64,000 nt of DNA, taken from assembly GCA_037576215.1 (NCBI GenBank), contig JBANDB010000015.1:682001-746000 (forward strand), in the 5' to 3' direction. Within the stretch, counting starts at the first letter, position 1; every line of letters starts with the position of its first letter. The notes below the pieces were generated by a model. It made no database searches, was not told the DNA's origin, and saw only the letters and a program-made list of their open reading frames with translations. The stretch is from Armillaria gallica (Eukaryota; Basidiomycota; Agaricomycetes; Agaricales; Physalacriaceae). Shown one piece after another: positions 33,870-44,740 of the stretch. A program made the position numbers and the translations under genes.

Positions 33870-35564
33870 CATACAAGGTTGAATCAGACATCAACCACGC
33901 TACCGCATTCATGGCGAACAGCGTCCTCACGTCCTCTACACCAAGGAACTCATCCGCAAAGGCTATGGCTATCCGTTTTGGTATCCAGAGCCAGACTCTA
34001 GTGCGTCGGGTGAGTTCATGGAAAGGGGCGTGCATTACGGGGATGTAGGGATTCTCAACAGTACTGGGGGCTTCAACTTTCTCTTCAACATATTCAAGGC
34101 CGCTGGAGATCCAATCAATAATGGCCATACACCTCCCGGCTTTCAACCTCTCCCTGAACCAGCCCAACGAGATGTACAAGGTTACCCGGTCCATGGAAAT
34201 GTTGTTAAAAGGCAACATGTATTCTGCAAAGAGCGTTCAGGAGATGCTTCTGTTCAGGGCTTACAAAGGTGTGTGGACGATCATATTCTTGACTTCATTT
34301 TCTACATATATCTTGATTAAAGCATTGTGGATGCTGGCGTATCCTTTGAAGTTAAAACCTCAGACGCAACCACCGCAATCCTATTGCTTCCAAATTATTC
34401 AAAAAGGTGTGAGGCACTGAACAAAGAATCATTCAAAGACTACGCTCGACGACATGAAGTATCGTGGTACAACTATGTCAATGGATCCTTGGGTCGGAAC
34501 ACACCAAATGGCTCTTTGTATCTTATCACAGGGTGCGACAAAACGACTACATGGGGGAACGCAGTTGTCGGAAGGACAGATCGTTCCTTCACGTTTGCTC
34601 TCAAGTGCACTTTGATGAGCACTGTTGGAGGAACAGTTAAAGTCGCGAACTCGTGGATCAACGATTCCGGAGTGGAAGATGGTCTATTTCCGATTCCCTC
34701 CACCCAATATCCTTACCCAACAGGGCTGCAGAACCAGTGCGTCTTCGCACGGGGTTTTATAATATCGCTTTCAGAACCGCTATTCATAAAATCATGGGAG
34801 ACAGTTCTTCAGCCCATCGATGGCTCCTCCAAAGATAGGATTCCCTCTTTCGATACTAAAAATGCACCTCTCCCGCAGAGCGATGGAAAGACCGGAGTAT
34901 GGACTCGCGTTTCTTCGTTCTTCGGTTTCAAAGAGATACCGAAGGACCCAGACTTAGATCAAAGAAGGGTTTTGGCAGAGAGCCCTGACCATGAGTCGTT
35001 GGTCGCAGAAGTATCTGAATTTCCTCCGGCGAAAAGTGAGGTGAGATTTATGTTTTGCATTTTTGGTACGTACTGAAACAAATTATCCTTCCTTCCTTCC
35101 TTCCTTCCTTCCTTCCTACGATCAGACATTGAATCCCTCGGCGGCAATGAATGAATATTTGTTGAGCAAGGTAAATTTCCCACAGACGACAATTCATGTT
35201 GATACATTCCTCGTAGGACCCTTCCCTCGAGATCGCGATCACGCATGACGAAGAGTGGATGGAAGTCGTGCAACAGTATGAGAACGACATGAACTTGACC
35301 GAAGAGGATCTATGGTGTAAATTAAAGGACTCGTTGGATGCCAATATCTCCAACCTGTCCATCCTTGTTAGCGCACCTGTAACCATGAGCCAGGAGACAG
35401 TACTCGCTCGCGATAGAGATATATCCAGTCAAACTTCAATCAGTCAGAAAGAGCCTCATCAGAAGCATCGGGTGCATCGCTCTACAGAGGCCCAGTTTTC
35501 CCACAAGGGCAATATGGCCTATTCGTCTGCCTCCTCCCACCCAGTGCTAGAAGACCGCCGAAAG
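33870..35564 (+). CDS. Uncharacterised agaricomycete protein, runs into caspase copy 5
   Basis: Multi-exon gene with unknown 5' end. Exons seen: up to 34268 (frame with GYGYPFWYPEPDSSASGEFM, then GDVGILNSTGGFNFLFNIF), 34323-35040 (SWYNYVNGSLGRNTPNGSLY, LITGCDKTTTWGNAVV), 35126-35170 (TLNPSAAMNEYLLSK), 35217-35564 (DPSLEIAITHDEEWMEVV, QQYENDMNLTEEDL). These blocks, including the ITHDxxW motif, resemble a lineage-expanded family of unknown function that I recall from mushroom genomes; this is memory, not a search. All junctions are GT-AG and in phase. The last exon stays open through LEDRRK to the same donor site used by every caspase copy, so a chimeric transcript is possible. The first exon is unresolved because a TGA lies in frame near 33,880. 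Confidence 0.6.
35087..35117. repeat. CCTT microsatellite in an intron
   Basis: About 7.75 units of CCTT inside the intron 35041-35125 of the uncharacterised gene. Its polypyrimidine strand lies just before the 3' splice site, so length changes could affect splicing. Confidence 0.9.
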
Positions 35565-36733
35565 GTGAGCTTATAATTCTCCAGATATCGTACTGTACTA
35601 ATGAAGACAATTTCCAATATTAGGCCGCGCACCGCGTCAATGCCTCTCGGGTCTGGGCAGTTCTCATTGGAATAAATGCGTATCCCTCCTCCTCCAACTG
35701 TTCTACATTACGCGGTTGCGTGAATGACGTTGAGAAGATGGAGGAATTCTCGACAAAGGGGTGCCGAAAGGGCACATCGAGTGCCTACTCAGTCCCATCC
35801 CTTCCGATACTTTGAGTCTCTCCGCAGAACGACGTATCGTTGGAGCTGTGACCACTCCCATCCGTAAAAACATTATCGACACTCTTCTCGGTCTATCTAC
35901 CAACCCCCAGATACAGCACGGTGACAATATTATCATCTACTTTTCCGGACACGGGTCAAGCTATGAGCTTTCGGACTTTTACGAGGCAGACGACATGTCA
36001 GCTGAAGGATCCATCGAAGCGCTATGCCCCGTGGACCGTACCGCCTCTGCTACCGATCTCTGCATCCCCGACATTAGTGACCGAGAGATCAACACTATTC
36101 TCGCAGAAATCTCTAGTACGAAGGGAAATCATATCACCCTGATCCTCGACTGTTCTTACTCCTCAGGTGCCAGCAGAGATCCGAGCAAATCATCGAATGT
36201 AGTTCGCCATGCTACTTCATTGCCGGCTACTTCAATTAAAGACATGCTCGGGGCCGCAGATACAAGGCTCGGAAAATTATCGAAGTACCATTCTGTATTC
36301 GAGCGAAATTGGAAACCCGATATGATTTCCCACGTCGTTCTGGCAGCATGTGAAGAGACTCAGTATGCGGAAGAGGCGCCGGAGGGAGGTGACAATCGCT
36401 GGAACGGGGTTTTTACACAGGCGCTCATCAAGGCGCTCAAATCAGATGACTTGAAAGAAGAGGCGACATATATTGACCTCATTCGTGCTTCGAAGATACC
36501 CCTGAAGGCCAAGCAGACACCGATGACCGCGGGGAATCTAAGTGCACGGCTTTGGTATCAGCCTGAGGTATGACAGCATTGTTCAGGATCCTGTGGTACG
36601 CATGTCCACCCTGATATTCTTTTAGATGAAAAAGAAAGTATCACCGTGGTATCATGACGAGGCTGCCATGCTTGCTTTGTTGCTTAGTGGTGTTGGTGCT
36701 GTGTCAGTTGCCTGCCAGTTGCTGCGTCGTTAG
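35514..36733 (+). pseudogene. Caspase-like copy 5, frameshifted and Cys-to-Ser
   Basis: Exon 1 equivalent ends at 35564 (MAYSSASSHPVLEDRRK from ATG 35514, or continuous with the upstream gene). Exon 2 starts 35624 (RVWAVLIGINAYPSSSNC), but after EEFSTK seven bases present in copies 3 and 4 (GACCTAG) are missing at about 35,757, shifting the frame. From 35,761 the domain continues in the new frame to 36567 (PKGHIECLLSPI ... LSARLWYQPE). Anchor exon 36626-36733 is intact (MKKKVSPWYHDEAAMLALLL, ending LLRR). His is kept (IYFSGHGS), but the catalytic position reads LDCSYSSG instead of LDCC(H/Y)S. Two independent inactivating changes make a working protease unlikely. Confidence 0.8.
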
Positions 36734-36949
36734 TCACACATGGCGACATCGGAACTGCGTCGCTAGGCCCAAGAGGGAGAATGCGGTATAGCTAGTGACA
36801 GTCGCAGATGTTGCTACGAATAATGCGGAGAAGTACAGACAAGGGGTTACCAGACTGTCAAGCTGGTACATCCGGTCGGTGCCTTCGAGAGACCTTGTCC
36901 ATATCAATTTTTTAAAGCTCAAAAATGCCATAGAAATAATTTATGAAGG

Positions 36950-37260
36950 AATTGAGATCTCACTGAGAGTGTCGGCTCTGTGATTTCTGTTGACTGCACG
37001 ACATCCTCGTCAATAAGATGGCAGACCTAAGAGAGCGTGGATAGGGGTCAATATGACATTACTCCAAACACGGAAACACATTTCAAATTTCCTTTACTTC
37101 CGTCCGCCACGACCGTCACGCTGGTCTTCATGCTGCATTGCAAGGAATTGGTCGATATCCACCTAACGGGTCGCTTTGGGGACTATTCTATCTCACCTTC
37201 GTAAGGCCAACTGTCCAACAAGCTCAAGACTCGCGATTCCGATCAGCATTGCTAAGGTGA
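36950..37260 (-). pseudogene. F-box-like gene 5' end, relic 3
   Basis: CCAAACACGGAAACACATTTCAAATTTCC and the following CACGACCGTCACGCTGGTCTTCATGC match relics 1 and 2. Reading on the minus strand gives ILTPIHALL then stops, the counterpart of ALTPIHQALL in the intact gene. Confidence 0.62.
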
Positions 37261-37399
37261 GCAAGGCAAGGATTCTGGCTCCTTTGTTTTCTCTCTAAAA
37301 TCATACAGAACCACTCGTTTGCCTCGTCTAGGTACTTGCGCCGAATGTTAGTGCAATACGGGCCACTGTTTCTGAGAGTAATCCGCGGAAACCTTCAGG

Positions 37400-37840
37400 G
37401 TGTCTCGCATGTTTGATCCCACAGACGGTGCGTTGAACCCATCATTATTCCCAAACTCCGACCTATACATTATTTTGTCGCTAGGTGTCATTGGAGATGC
37501 ATCAGCTACCAATTTTGTTATCCTCTGGTACCGGGCAGTGGAGAATACGAGTTCGAGAGGATGTATACACGCTAACATGGATAGTTGTTTTCTCTTCGTG
37601 CGTTACACTCTATGGTCTTTATTCTCATTCGCCTTATTCCCGTCGTCAGGAAATAGCACTATGGGTGAGCCGCAACGTCCTTGTCTTCAAAACGTCGGAA
37701 TGTTGCCGTTTCACCTTGGATGCCTCAACCAGGCGAAAATAAGTTCTCGGCGGAATTTACCACACATTTCTCGTCGGTATCCAGTGTATACGGCACCATC
37801 GACGCTCAGTGATCTTGGTTTGCCTGACGTCCAATGAGAT
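37400..37840 (+). pseudogene. Unrecognised exon Z, copy 2
   Basis: FDPTDGALNPSLFPNSDLYI, then LSLGVIGDASATNFVILWYR and MDSCFLFVRYTLW. Near-identical to 20.06-20.48 kb. The frame is open for 145 codons but spans what looks like an intron (TTGTCGCTAG at about 37,475-37,484), so the true protein is uncertain. Confidence 0.45.
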
Positions 37841-38639
37841 TATGCAGCTTCGCCGTCCTTCCTGGCGCTACTGGGTCATTTGGCATATACTACTATTTAT
37901 GCGCCTCCATGTACCCAAACTTGAAGTCACTCGATAGTCATGTTGCACAGTCGACATGGAGGTAAGGCGCCTTCTGTAGTTTAACTTTCATTAGGCTCAT
38001 GTTCTTCTATTAGCCTGTTCCGGACGTCTCTCGAGGCGGACTCGCGCTGCTCTGCTCACCGAAATCCTACAACATCGCAGTCGGTGAAGAAACGATCAAC
38101 GATACTACGGAACAAAGTCAGTCGCACAGTGATTTCGTTGGAATCGACGAGGACGCCATACCATCTGAACTTCCCGTTGTCATTTAAGCGAACCGAAGAT
38201 TTGACTGTATCGGGAAGCTTCTTTGGATAAATCCCCTATTGTTTCCCTGTATCGGTGTTTATCACCATTCCTTCGCTCCAACCACTCTACTTCGCTCTCT
38301 CATGACGTCGGTACGGCCTTGTAATAAGGGTATAGATGAACACCGAGGAGATGCCGATCTCGCGTATCGCTCGGCGTAACTGTTTTCTCTTGGCCACTTA
38401 TCATCTGGCCGCTTGGCGCGACCTGAGACGTTTCTCGCCGACGCCCCTGGCACACATTGTTAGTCGTTTCCGCGTAGCAAAAGGTCAGTAATACATACGA
38501 TTCTATGTGGAAATTTTCATAAACAACTTGCAATAAAGACTCTAAAAGTTGACTTGACACGCGCCAAGACTCATCATCAACTAACGATGACAGGAAATCT
38601 TCCGTGCGACTCCGCAATCTTGACATTCTTTCCTGCCTG
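37841..38639. repeat. Block shared with 20.48-21.30 kb
   Basis: Collinear with the sequence upstream of the antiporter at 21.3 kb, with small indels. Shows that antiporter, Z and F-box relic moved as one segment of at least 2 kb. Confidence 0.65.
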
Positions 38640-38830
38640 CTTCGCCCAGGACCCAATACCTGAATGACAGAACCTTCCTCGCATAGCACAAGTCATGTCC
38701 TACCCGAGCCACTCTTACTGATGACGATGAAAAGCTTCCTAGTAGTGGGACTGGCAGCAGCACAAGTCATAGAGATCAATCAACGGATCTGGGCGATAAG
38801 GAATGAGGAGAATGCGAGTCGGAATCCGCT
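38640..38830 (+). pseudogene. Ca2+/H+ antiporter, N-terminal remnant
   Basis: Starts MTEPSSHSTSHVLPEP against MTDPSSHSTSHVLPEP in the 21.3 kb copy, then shifts frame after about 20 residues. The match continues as DNA to about 38,815 (GATAAGGAATGAGGAGAATGCGAGTCGG) and then switches directly into the SDR 5' module, giving a clean junction. Confidence 0.8.
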
Positions 38831-38869
38831 AAATATGTGTTACCTGATAACTATGTACGAAACTAGCTC

Positions 38870-40239
38870 GCAAGGTATATACGCTCGTCTTCTCTTCTCC
38901 GAGGCATACTGATGCTGACGCTTAGTGCTGCCGAAACGATATCGGCTGCATTACGGCAGGCAATGGTTCCTCAACCTCAGCGAGACGCCGAACCTACGGG
39001 TGTGTTCGGCAAGCATTGCTACAGTTCTGCTATAAATGCCGCCATCGAGGGTTATCGTCTATGGCTCCTCAAACATACGAACAATGTGTTTCTGTCCAAC
39101 ACAGGGTTATGCCCCCCGTCGCTATAGGGAAAACAAGTCGTGGTCATTGGGGCAAACATCGGATTAGGGTTCGAGGCGTCGAGTCATTTCGCAAGGATGA
39201 TTTCTAAGCGGTTGATTCTGACCTGCAGAAACGAGGAGAATGGAAAAGAGGCACTTCTTCGTGAGTCTCATGTCCTCAGAGTTCTGAACGAGACTGAAAC
39301 GACTCACGGATTATTCGTAGGCAAAGCTCTGGATTACTGACCTCGCGAAATTTGGAAGTGCGACGGTGTTTGCTGATAAGTGCGCTCGCGAGCTTGACCG
39401 ATTTGATGTATTGGCTGGGAATGCAGGGATGTCGCCTTTCGGCAGGTACGACATCGTCGAGGACTGGGTGACTTATTCGCATACCAACAACCTCAGCTAT
39501 CTGCCTAGTTCCAAAGACGACGAAGATTGCCCGGAGGTTTGGGGTCCTTCCGAGGATTGCCGTTGTCGCCAGCGATGCACATTACTGGACGACGTCCGTG
39601 GTTGAATCGCCCAGCATCCTTGCGAACCTATCGGGTGAAGAGTACTGAACGTTAAACACCAGAGTGAGCCTCCATTCATCTTTGTACCTCATTGCTCCGT
39701 TCTAAGCCTGCTTCCAGAATCATGAATTTGACCAAAATGTATGCGCTTCGGCATCAAGACTACGCAGCATTCTGCGCGCGCCTTCCAATAACGCCTCCCT
39801 CCTTCTGGAGGGGGGACAAGCTTCGACGCCCAGGAAAGCGATTTCGAGGAGGGAAAGCATGGGTAGGGTGAGCGGACATATTCCGAATTGATGACGATCG
39901 GAACTAATTCTGTGGTTTTCTGGTAGGAAGAACTGTTGAGCCTTCTCCAATCAATGGTATGTCCAAACCCGCGCCTACTATCTTGAAGACGTACTGACTA
40001 TGTCAAGGTTATACGGACTTGGGATGTATCGTCTGTACCGGATTTCGGCGGTTCTATGGCTGAGGTAATTGGGAGCTTGTGCGTTGAATTCCTTTTCTTT
40101 CAAATTCAGTAGTCTATACTGACGCTTGTGAAGGTTAACTTCGACGTCTCGAGTCCGATGACCCCAGTGTTGCGAATGCGGCTCGCCAGAATTGAATCCA
40201 TGATGTACTGCTACGATCGAAGAACACATGGGACTGCTC
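38870..40239 (+). pseudogene. Short-chain dehydrogenase relic, copy 3
   Basis: Best copy of the cofactor site. 39,140-39,340 reads VVVIGANIGLGFEASSHFAR, then RLILTCRNEENGKEALLRES. The Rossmann glycine motif GANIGLG identifies the SDR fold. It continues in other frames with FGSATVFADKCARELDRFD, VLAGNAGMSPFGRYDIVEDW (NAG motif) and ASDAHYWTT near 39,575. The middle is damaged and the catalytic YxxxK part is gone. The C-terminal end near 40,140-40,200 aligns with 2,600-2,660 of copy 1. Confidence 0.75.
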
Positions 40240-40640
40240 AGGTTGTCGATTAAACAGTGTTGCTGTCTCTCCCAGTCCTGCAAAAACCTGTTTGGTGGTA
40301 CGCACGTTGGTTAAGGCGAAGCACGTGCAGATTCTTTGGGTGGAGCTCATTTGTCCGGGAAAAGGATGACGATGCCGCTGAACCAGCTCAGCATTGAAAC
40401 CCAGGGTGTCTGAGTGGCGTTTTCCTGTGTTCCCTCAGGTGCTTATCCTGATTAAACTGTGCTATCAAGTTGTTAATAGCTTACCACCGCCAATTAATAG
40501 AGCCCACCTCCCGCTTCCCGGCATGAAACGCGTGCCAGGACGACGTTAAATTTAGATCTATCGAGCCTACGTCCTTCTTCATGTGTTCTCCCGTTGATGG
40601 CTGTGTCTCCATGGCGGGTCTATTCCAGCGATGGCAGCCG
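40240..40640 (+). repeat. Module W, copy 2
   Basis: Pairs with 2,666-3,070. Contains LNQLSIETQG against LNQLGIETLTF, and GCCCACCTCCCGCTTCCCGGCATGAAACGCGTGCCAG in both. Confidence 0.5.
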
Positions 40641-42169
40641 ATATTCAGATGCCCGCCGGCTGCAACACAATGCTTCGGTCTAATGAACTATCAATATCTG
40701 CACGGGAACCAGGCCCAATATTTCAGCCTACATACCTACTTTGGGTCATGAGTGATTGTACACCACGTGCAAGGTACTGTCCTCCACATTACAATTAGGT
40801 CGTTGTTGCTAACAGGCTGGCTCAGTGCTTAGGATATTGATACCGGCATGTGGCTATCCCTTGCGACCGACTCCTCTAATTCAGCAAGGCGTTCCCATAT
40901 GCTTCCGTCTAGGTGTCGCTCCCTAGATCTCGAACAATCTAGCAGGCTTCAAGTTCGTTTCTCGAGCAACATTCCCGTCGTTCATGTTTCGTCTTCCAGG
41001 CACGGTTGAAGCGGGGAACTTGCGAAAACATCAGAGTGGATATCCTTCGCTTTTTTTATTGCATGATGTCCTTGACACTCACACTCTTAAACTAAGTTAA
41101 AACACGTAGTGCATCACAGCTTCCATGACGCGTTGATCCTGTGGTCGCGACATTTCCGACTCGGAATCAACCTAACACGCCTTTTTTCATGCCATTCACT
41201 CTGTCTCGCTTCTTACAGGGACTAGGACTACGTGGGAGTCCCGACGTCTTTGATACTTTGTCTTAAAAACATCGGGACGCTGCCGTCAATCGAAAAATTG
41301 ACGCCAACAACGCCGGTATCTTCATCAAATAATGTTGGTATAAGATAAACCATCACCTTTGAGGGAAATTTCAGTGATTATTTCCAGACTCTCTCGCTTG
41401 TGTGATCTGTCAAAAGTGTGCTGAACAATAGCCAGTCGAAGGATCCTTGCCTAACAACTCAGGGTTTACTATCATCAACCAGAAAGGGAGCAGATTTGGT
41501 GTACATCATCTCGGCAGAATTTCCTGGGCGTGTTCCTCGAGGTAAAGTGTCTCTAGGACATCTTTACTCGGCATAACCGTCTCATTTTCCTAAGATTCAG
41601 AAGTGCATCTCTCTTATGACGACGCCCTAGGCGACAAATATCCCGACCGTCCAATGTCCACAGAAATGCCCCCAAATAACGACGACTCTAAGACAGCTCA
41701 GTATCAGAAGTCGGCAGGCTACATTCGGATCTGAATGTGGAATGTCGATTAGTATCTATTCGGTTTCCATTGCTGAGCGCATAGTGACGACCGCTGTTTA
41801 GCGCAACGTCCCCGAGGTAGCCACACGCGCCACTAGGAACGAAGACGTGGATATCCTCTCATGATACGCAAGTTATCTTCAGTATTCCGCCGGATTCTGG
41901 TGCTCCGACTCGACGGTGGTGACTCGCAAGCCGAATTGTGTGCCACGGAGACGCCTAGCTCCTTGTAGTTAGACGTGCAGGGATTATTCGCTCGCTGCGT
42001 AGGATCTTCCCAATCTGCAACAGAGTGCTTGCATACTAGGAGGAAGAGGACGTATTGTGTCACCGTCGTTGATGCGATAAGCATTAATGCTCTCCCAACA
42101 ACATGACCTCTGCTTTACGATACTATCCAAGACATGCTGCAGGTTAGCTATAGCCCTGCACCGCAAACC
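40641..42169. other. Repeat-derived, no gene
   Basis: 40,700-41,060 matches 54,110-54,600 (AATTCAGCA, TTCCCATAT, TCTCGAACAATCTAG, GTTGAAGCGGGG-ACTTGCG, AGAGTGGATAT). 41,220-41,480 matches 53,540-53,660 and part of 45.0 kb (ACAGGACTACG-GG-AGTC, CATCGGGACG-TGCCGT). No intact frame. Confidence 0.5.
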
Positions 42170-43030
42170 TTGTATTAATACTACTGTTGTTCTAGCTCGC
42201 TTTTGGAAAAACAGTGATAGTCAAGGCGCGCGACTAGCTGATGGAAGGTCTCCTGGTTTAATGACGGCGGCAGTATCCTCTGTACTGATGTAGTCGCAAG
42301 CGAACGATTTTGTCCTCTGCATGCATATGGGCGGACAATGCCGGGGTCTCGTCATACTGTGACGTCCCTGTAAATCTCGCTGTCGTCAGTCACTCCCTCG
42401 ACGTCTCACATTCCAATGCCCGGACCGACTGTTCATTAGAGGTGTTGCTTACCACGTATTCTTTGAAAGCTGTCATTCTTACGGCCACGTCCCAGATGGT
42501 GCATGCGGAGTAATGGGTGTTCAGTTATCGTTTAGCTCTCGAGAGGACGTTTGAAGGCGGATTCTCGCGGTGGCGTCATTGAATTATCGCTGTGTCAATC
42601 GCTCGTTTAGCGATGCGGGCTGTCCTCTGAATGGCCATTCCCATTTCTTCCTGCCCATAGTACAAGGCGTGCCAAGGACGACTGCAAAGAGTAGCTTGTC
42701 AACGTTAAGACGATACGACGACTGAAGGCTGTCCCGCATATCAGGTCGAAGTTCATCGATTTCCTTCCAGTGGCGAGTGGCACAGCCCGACCAAGATCGC
42801 GTTTCTTTGGCAGCTGTTTCGTGTGTCGCCCTTTTGAGCCGAGGAGGACTCAACATACAGACGTTGGGTTGGTCATATATTGTGCGGAGAATCCTCAGTG
42901 CTCACAGAATCCAGTTTTCTCGACATCGGTGATCTCTGCAATGAGTTATAAACGGGGCCGGGTGTTATTCTATGTGCTTCGACTCTCGTTCCCGTGATAC
43001 ACGGTGGGTCATCCAGTGTAAACGAAGTTC
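42170..43030. repeat. Direct repeat flanking the F-box-like gene, left copy
   Basis: Collinear with 45,410-46,640: GTAGTCGC-AGCGA, GGTCATACTGTG, CGTATTC-TTGAAAG/ACGACATTCTTACGGCCAC, TCAGTTATCGTTTGGCTCTCGAG, GGCAGCTGTTTC-TGTGTCGC-CTTTTGAGCC, and TATAAACGG-CC-GGCGTTATT...GTGCTTCGA. The last part corresponds to the promoter of the GH35 gene but here leads to no gene. Confidence 0.65.
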
Positions 43031-43418
43031 CATTGTAAGGTGCACATGGAGTCAGAATTTTTTATTTGATGCCTATGTGGATGCAACTGAGTGAAGGAAT
43101 TGCCGACTTTGCAAAGAAAGGACAAGAGGGTGGAGACTTGGACTAGACAGGATTACTAGTCAACATCATTAGAACTCGTGAAATGTTTTAGGGAAAGAAG
43201 CCTGAAGGCGAGCGTGCTAGTGACAGCTTGAGTGAACTCAGGTGACTCCCCGTTGACTTTGTATTCAAGAAGTCTTTCGAGCTTCTCCGCAAAACAAATA
43301 AATCCTGAAAAATGTGTGCATTCACATGTCGAATATCTATTCTGGCAGCTGTCGCATTTGTGCAGAGAGGACGACATGAAATTTCTCCCCATTGAATATG
43401 GTTTCTCAGCTCCAAGGA
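43031..43418 (-). other. Possible 3' part of the F-box-like gene
   Basis: A minus frame at 43,488-43,156 (MRNVILGAEKPYSMGRNFMS, then CDSCQNRYSTCECTHFSGF, ICFAEKLERLLEYK) overlaps the end of the F-box frame in another phase. The Cys-rich pattern is suggestive, but no confident splice joins the two. Confidence 0.3.
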
Positions 43419-44324
43419 TTACATTACGCATGTCTTTGCAGATATATTGGGCCATTGCATCTTCGCCATCGGATAATCCTGGTTCCACTTGGAGAAGAAA
43501 TACGCCTCTTCAGGACAAGACGCCGGAGGACGAGCATTAGCAACATTGAAGCTTCCTCGTATCAGATTGTCATCGACGTCCGTCTCCAAGATTTCGAGGT
43601 CAGGACATGCCTCCACTGTCATGAATACAGCACATGAATTTGCTCCCTTGATCTCGAGTCGCCGTACTCCGATAAACGGAGTAAGTGCTCTTCCCATTTC
43701 TCGTGTACTGAAAATGTCGTGAGGGTAGAAATAATGCTCCGAGGCGTATGAGTATCGGTCACGGGGCGAATAGTCAACAGCAGTCGTATCGTACGTGAAT
43801 ATCAACCGCAAGTGGCCGTCCTTGTTGGCTGTAGCAAACAAGTATTGGACGTGGGTAACGAGCCAGGAAGGATAGTTCTGGGCAAAGTTGCGAAACAGAA
43901 TGGTAATTTTTGGGCATCTCGGTAGATTGCAGATAATCATGTGCGCATAATATACTTCGGTCCGTTTGTGCCCTAGGGTTATCGAACGGCAATGGTGGGC
44001 TAGGTAGCTCTGGAGAACGAGTCGGCTGGTGTTTATGGTCAAAATATGAAATGGTTCCCGGATGCGATAAAGACTGGCGAGGTAGAAGGAGTATTTTGGT
44101 GACACCAAGTAGACATCGGTGAATGATTCTTGTAAAAAAGCGAGCAACCACCACGAGGATATGCGTAGAGACGCTTTCATGAAGGCAAGGCGTTCATTGT
44201 TGGTGAGGGGGAGCATCCACGTCTCGTGTATGACGAGCTCGATTATTTCTGCTGGTAAGATGACAGACATGAGTAGAGCTTGGTGGATAGGGGTCAATGC
44301 GATAGTTTCCAAACACGGAAACAT
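43419..44324 (-). CDS. F-box-like protein
   Basis: Open frame of 301 codons on the minus strand. Near the start LPAEIIELVIHETW, then ERLAFMKASLRISSWWLLAF resembles the degenerate F-box of a large agaricomycete family, whose members are thought to be substrate adaptors of SCF ubiquitin ligases. The remainder (RCPKITILFRNFAQ, LTPFIGVRRLEIKG, EACPDLEILETDVDD) has the leucine-spaced look of the C-terminal recognition part. The start could be ATG 44324 or the internal Met at about 44,270 just before SVILPAEII. Family members are often somewhat longer, and the frame may continue by splicing below 43,480. Three 5' fragments of this gene lie after caspase copies 3, 4 and 5, so this is the probable parent copy. 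Confidence 0.62.
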   Translation of the reverse strand: MFPCLETIALTPIHQALLMSVILPAEIIELVIHETWMLPLTNNERLAFMKASLRISSWWLLAFLQESFTDVYLVSPKYSFYLASLYRIREPFHILTINTSRLVLQSYLAHHCRSITLGHKRTEVYYAHMIICNLPRCPKITILFRNFAQNYPSWLVTHVQYLFATANKDGHLRLIFTYDTTAVDYSPRDRYSYASEHYFYPHDIFSTREMGRALTPFIGVRRLEIKGANSCAVFMTVEACPDLEILETDVDDNLIRGSFNVANARPPASCPEEAYFFSKWNQDYPMAKMQWPNISAKTCVM

Positions 44325-44740
44325 ATTTCAAATTTCTTTTCTTTGCGTCCACCACGACCTACGTATGCCAACACCTACCCCTTCCCACGGGTCTTCGTCG
44401 TCACCAGGCGACGCGTTGCGCTACAAGGAATCGGCTAACATTCACCTGATGGGTCGCTTTTGACGACTGCTATCTCACCGGCGTATGGCCAACGAACGAC
44501 AAGCTCAAGACTCGCGATCTTCATTGTTTTGTTATCGTGGAATCAGGCGCCGCAGGAAACTATTCGACTACACTGTCATCCACGCCGGAAATAGATCTAA
44601 GGTGAGCAAATCAAAGATTCTGTCTCTTTTTCTTTCTCTAAAATCGTACCCAAGCACTCGCCGTGGATAAAAATGACTCCCAGTCGTCTCATCTGCCCTT
44701 GCGTCGAATGTCGGTACAAAGAATATCGCAGTTTCTGAGA
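44325..44740. other. Divergent upstream region of F-box-like gene
   Basis: The same sequence (CAAGGAATCGGCTAACATTCACCT, GACAAGCTCAAGACTCGCGA, TTTCTCTAAAATC) lies beside relics 1-3. Duplication of the gene start always included this promoter side. Confidence 0.5.

Noticed and set aside
35087..35117. CCTT repeat as part of a regulatory array or CRISPR-like repeat
   Set aside because: Simple four-base microsatellite in an intron, without spacers. No CRISPR array is expected or seen.
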